Assembly (NCBI RefSeq): GCF_025460765.1 | Contig: NZ_JAMWEG010000007.1 | Location: 124,001-188,000, forward strand | Direction of reading: 5' to 3' | From: Micromonospora sp. MA102 | GTDB taxonomy: Bacteria > Actinomycetota > Actinomycetes > Mycobacteriales > Micromonosporaceae | Length of the DNA stretch: 64,000 nt | Part shown: one piece after another, positions 62,912-64,000 of the stretch | How positions within the stretch are numbered: position 1 is the first letter of the stretch | Layout of the letters: each line of letters starts with the position of its first letter | The notes under the pieces: model-generated | Told to the model about the DNA's origin: nothing | Databases searched by the model: none | Seen by the model: only the letters and a program-made list of their open reading frames with translations | Translations under genes and position numbers: made by a program

Positions 62912-63616
62912 TCAGGTGACGGTGGTCACGGGCGGGACGCCGACCAGGTCGAGCCGGTCACCGAGGATCACCGCGCCGGCCCGGACCAGCTGGGCGAGCC
63001 GGTCCACCTCGGTCGAGTGGAACCCGGCCGCGGCGAGCGGTTCGCTGCGCTCGCGGGCCACCACCAGCACCAGGCCGGCCCGGCCGAACGGCGCGACCGC
63101 GTAGTGGTGCCCGTCCGGCGTGGTCATGGCGCGGGCGCGCAGCGGGGTCACCTCGGGCAGCCGGGGCGGGACCGGGGCCCGCCAGCTCGCGTGCCCGACC
63201 GTCGCCCCGCCGGTGCCGCCGCCGCGCGCGGCCCAGTCCAGCGGGACCACCGCGGCCACCGCCCAGTCCGCGGCGAGCAGCCCGGGCACCGCGTCGACCA
63301 GGGTGGCCACGCCGTCGGTCGGGTTCGCCGCGACCTGGGCGAGCAGTTCGGCGTCCTGGCCCGTGGTGGTCGGCGCGCCGATCGCCCGCCACACCCCGTC
63401 CACGCGTACGCCGGGGATCGCGGCCAGGCCGGCGAGCAGGCGCTCCACCCGTGCCGCGCCGGGCCAGACCACGGTGAAGTCGTCGACCGCCCGGCCACCG
63501 AGCCGCTCCAGCACCACCACCTGGACGATGTCGGCGCCGGAGACGCCGAGCGTCCGGGCCACCTGGCCGAGGGTGCCCGGTCGGTCCGGCAGCGTCACCC
63601 GAACTCTCAGCAGCAT
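62912..63616 (-). CDS. ACT-domain protein
   Basis: A 234-residue protein. Its N-terminal domain (MLLRVRVTLPDRPGTLGQVARTLGVSGADIVQVVVLERLGGRAVDDF in parts) is an ACT domain related to that of the next gene. The remainder (about 80-234, DAELLAQVAANPTDGVATLVDAVPGLLAADWAVAAVVPLDW) resembles a GAF-like sensory fold. No enzyme domain is visible. It is 80 bases upstream of the ACT-GNAT gene on the same strand, so they may form a ligand-sensor and acetyltransferase pair. The ATG 63616 is well placed after GGAGGGACCAGAC. Confidence 0.8.
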   Translation of the reverse strand: MLLRVRVTLPDRPGTLGQVARTLGVSGADIVQVVVLERLGGRAVDDFTVVWPGAARVERLLAGLAAIPGVRVDGVWRAIGAPTTTGQDAELLAQVAANPTDGVATLVDAVPGLLAADWAVAAVVPLDWAARGGGTGGATVGHASWRAPVPPRLPEVTPLRARAMTTPDGHHYAVAPFGRAGLVLVVARERSEPLAAAGFHSTEVDRLAQLVRAGAVILGDRLDLVGVPPVTTVT

Positions 63617-63731
63617 GTCTGGTCCCTCCGCTCGGCGGGCCGGCCGTCACGGCCGGCAGGCTGGGCCCCAGCCTGCCGGTTGACCATTTCGCCCCCGTTG
63701 CAGCGGCATGTCCCGCCGGGAACATCCCACC

Positions 63732-63760
63732 TTGACAACAAAGCTGAGCTGCCATCAACT
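63732..63760 (+). promoter_or_regulatory. promoter of the phosphotransferase gene at the window end
   Basis: TTGACA (63732-63737) and TCAACT (63755-63760) are spaced by 17 bases. The -10 ends six bases before the ATG at 63767, so the transcript would be leaderless. Confidence 0.5.
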
Positions 63761-63766
63761 AACCGG

Positions 63767-64000
63767 ATGACCGATCCGGCCGTCGACGCACCGCAGACCC
63801 CGTCCGGTTCGGCCCCGCGCGGGCTCGACCTCGACCGGCTCGCCGGTTACCTGGCCGCGCACCGGCCCGAGTTGGCCGGGCCGCTGTCGGCATGGTTGAT
63901 CGCCGGGGGCAAGTCCAACCTGACCTACCTGCTGCGCGCCGGCGACCGCGAGGTGGTGCTGCGCCGGCCGCCGCTCGGGCACGTGCTGGCCACCGCCCAC
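63767..64000 (+). CDS. aminoglycoside-phosphotransferase-like protein (3'-partial)
   Basis: The first 78 residues of a kinase-like phosphotransferase. GPLSAWLIAGGKSNLTYLLR and REVVLRRPPLGHVLATAH match the nucleotide-binding N-lobe of the APH family as found in ACAD10/FadE36-like proteins, which act on hydroxy-acyl or related substrates and are often near acyl-CoA dehydrogenases. The catalytic loop lies beyond the window. The gene diverges from the ACT-domain gene and has a clean TTGACA promoter. Confidence 0.8.
   Translation, partial: MTDPAVDAPQTPSGSAPRGLDLDRLAGYLAAHRPELAGPLSAWLIAGGKSNLTYLLRAGDREVVLRRPPLGHVLATAH

Overview
The window is very GC-rich chromosomal DNA with GTG starts, ATGA/GTGA stop-start overlaps, F420-type enzymes, ECF sigma factors, LacI/CebR-type operators and secreted plant-polysaccharide hydrolases carrying CBM2 domains. 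This points to a filamentous actinomycete, most likely Micromonosporaceae (Micromonospora or a relative). The genus is inferred from gene content and style; no rRNA is present to confirm it. I see no insertion sequence, prophage, CRISPR array or polyketide/NRPS cluster.

Layout. 1-5116: the end of an alpha-galactoside ABC importer operon closing with a GH36 alpha-galactosidase. 5173-6758: an ECF sigma factor with a membrane-anchored CU044_5270 partner. 7032-8030: secreted polysaccharide deacetylase. 8132-9886: a DGPF protein and an ECF42-type sigma factor. 9919-10218: a small MerR regulator. 10814-12187: secreted GH5 mannanase with CBM2. 12569-14497: F420 oxidoreductase, alpha/beta hydrolase and a 39-residue membrane peptide. 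14532-18891: leftward genes for a DNase-I-like phosphatase, a double PAP2 protein, a YihY/BrkB membrane protein and a lipid kinase. 19034-20753: a Clp-N/HTH pair with two palindromic operators, diverging from a PP2C phosphatase.

20849-32227 is the most coherent block and looks like a hypoxia (DevR/DosR-type) regulon. It holds two tandem universal stress proteins around a phosphoketolase, a P1B-5-like metal ATPase with a hemerythrin-like tail, two Acg-type nitroreductases, a GAF-GAF sensor kinase with the DevS haem histidine and distal tyrosine, and a DevR-like regulator with D54, T82 and K104. Three promoter regions in the block share the near-palindrome GGGACCTNCGGCCC, and a fourth has a weaker copy, so the regulon can be read from the DNA itself.

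32250-43873: epimerase, a long structured leader before a secreted lysozyme-like protein, a LamG/PKD secreted protein, a nucleotidyltransferase, two tRNA clusters (Val-Gly and Val-Cys-Gly), a PEP-mutase-like enzyme diverging from an ArsR-type regulator over a perfect palindrome, and a TetR gene converging on alkB. 44067-50123: methyltransferase, cytochrome P450, an ABC exporter and a two-component system whose kinase has an unusual BamE-like C-terminal domain and a 9-residue repeat. 50178-53483: biotin genes bioD-bioF diverging from bioB-bsaP. 53486-55109: acetyltransferases and DUF488. 55182-58046: a Cel9-type processive endoglucanase under a CebR-type operator. 58344-64000: a sortase-anchored surface protein, isochorismatase-like hydrolase, aldehyde dehydrogenase, two ACT-domain proteins and the start of an aminoglycoside-phosphotransferase-like gene.

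At least eight genes have a TANNNT -10 box ending 6-7 bases before the start codon, which indicates leaderless transcription and was used to choose starts.
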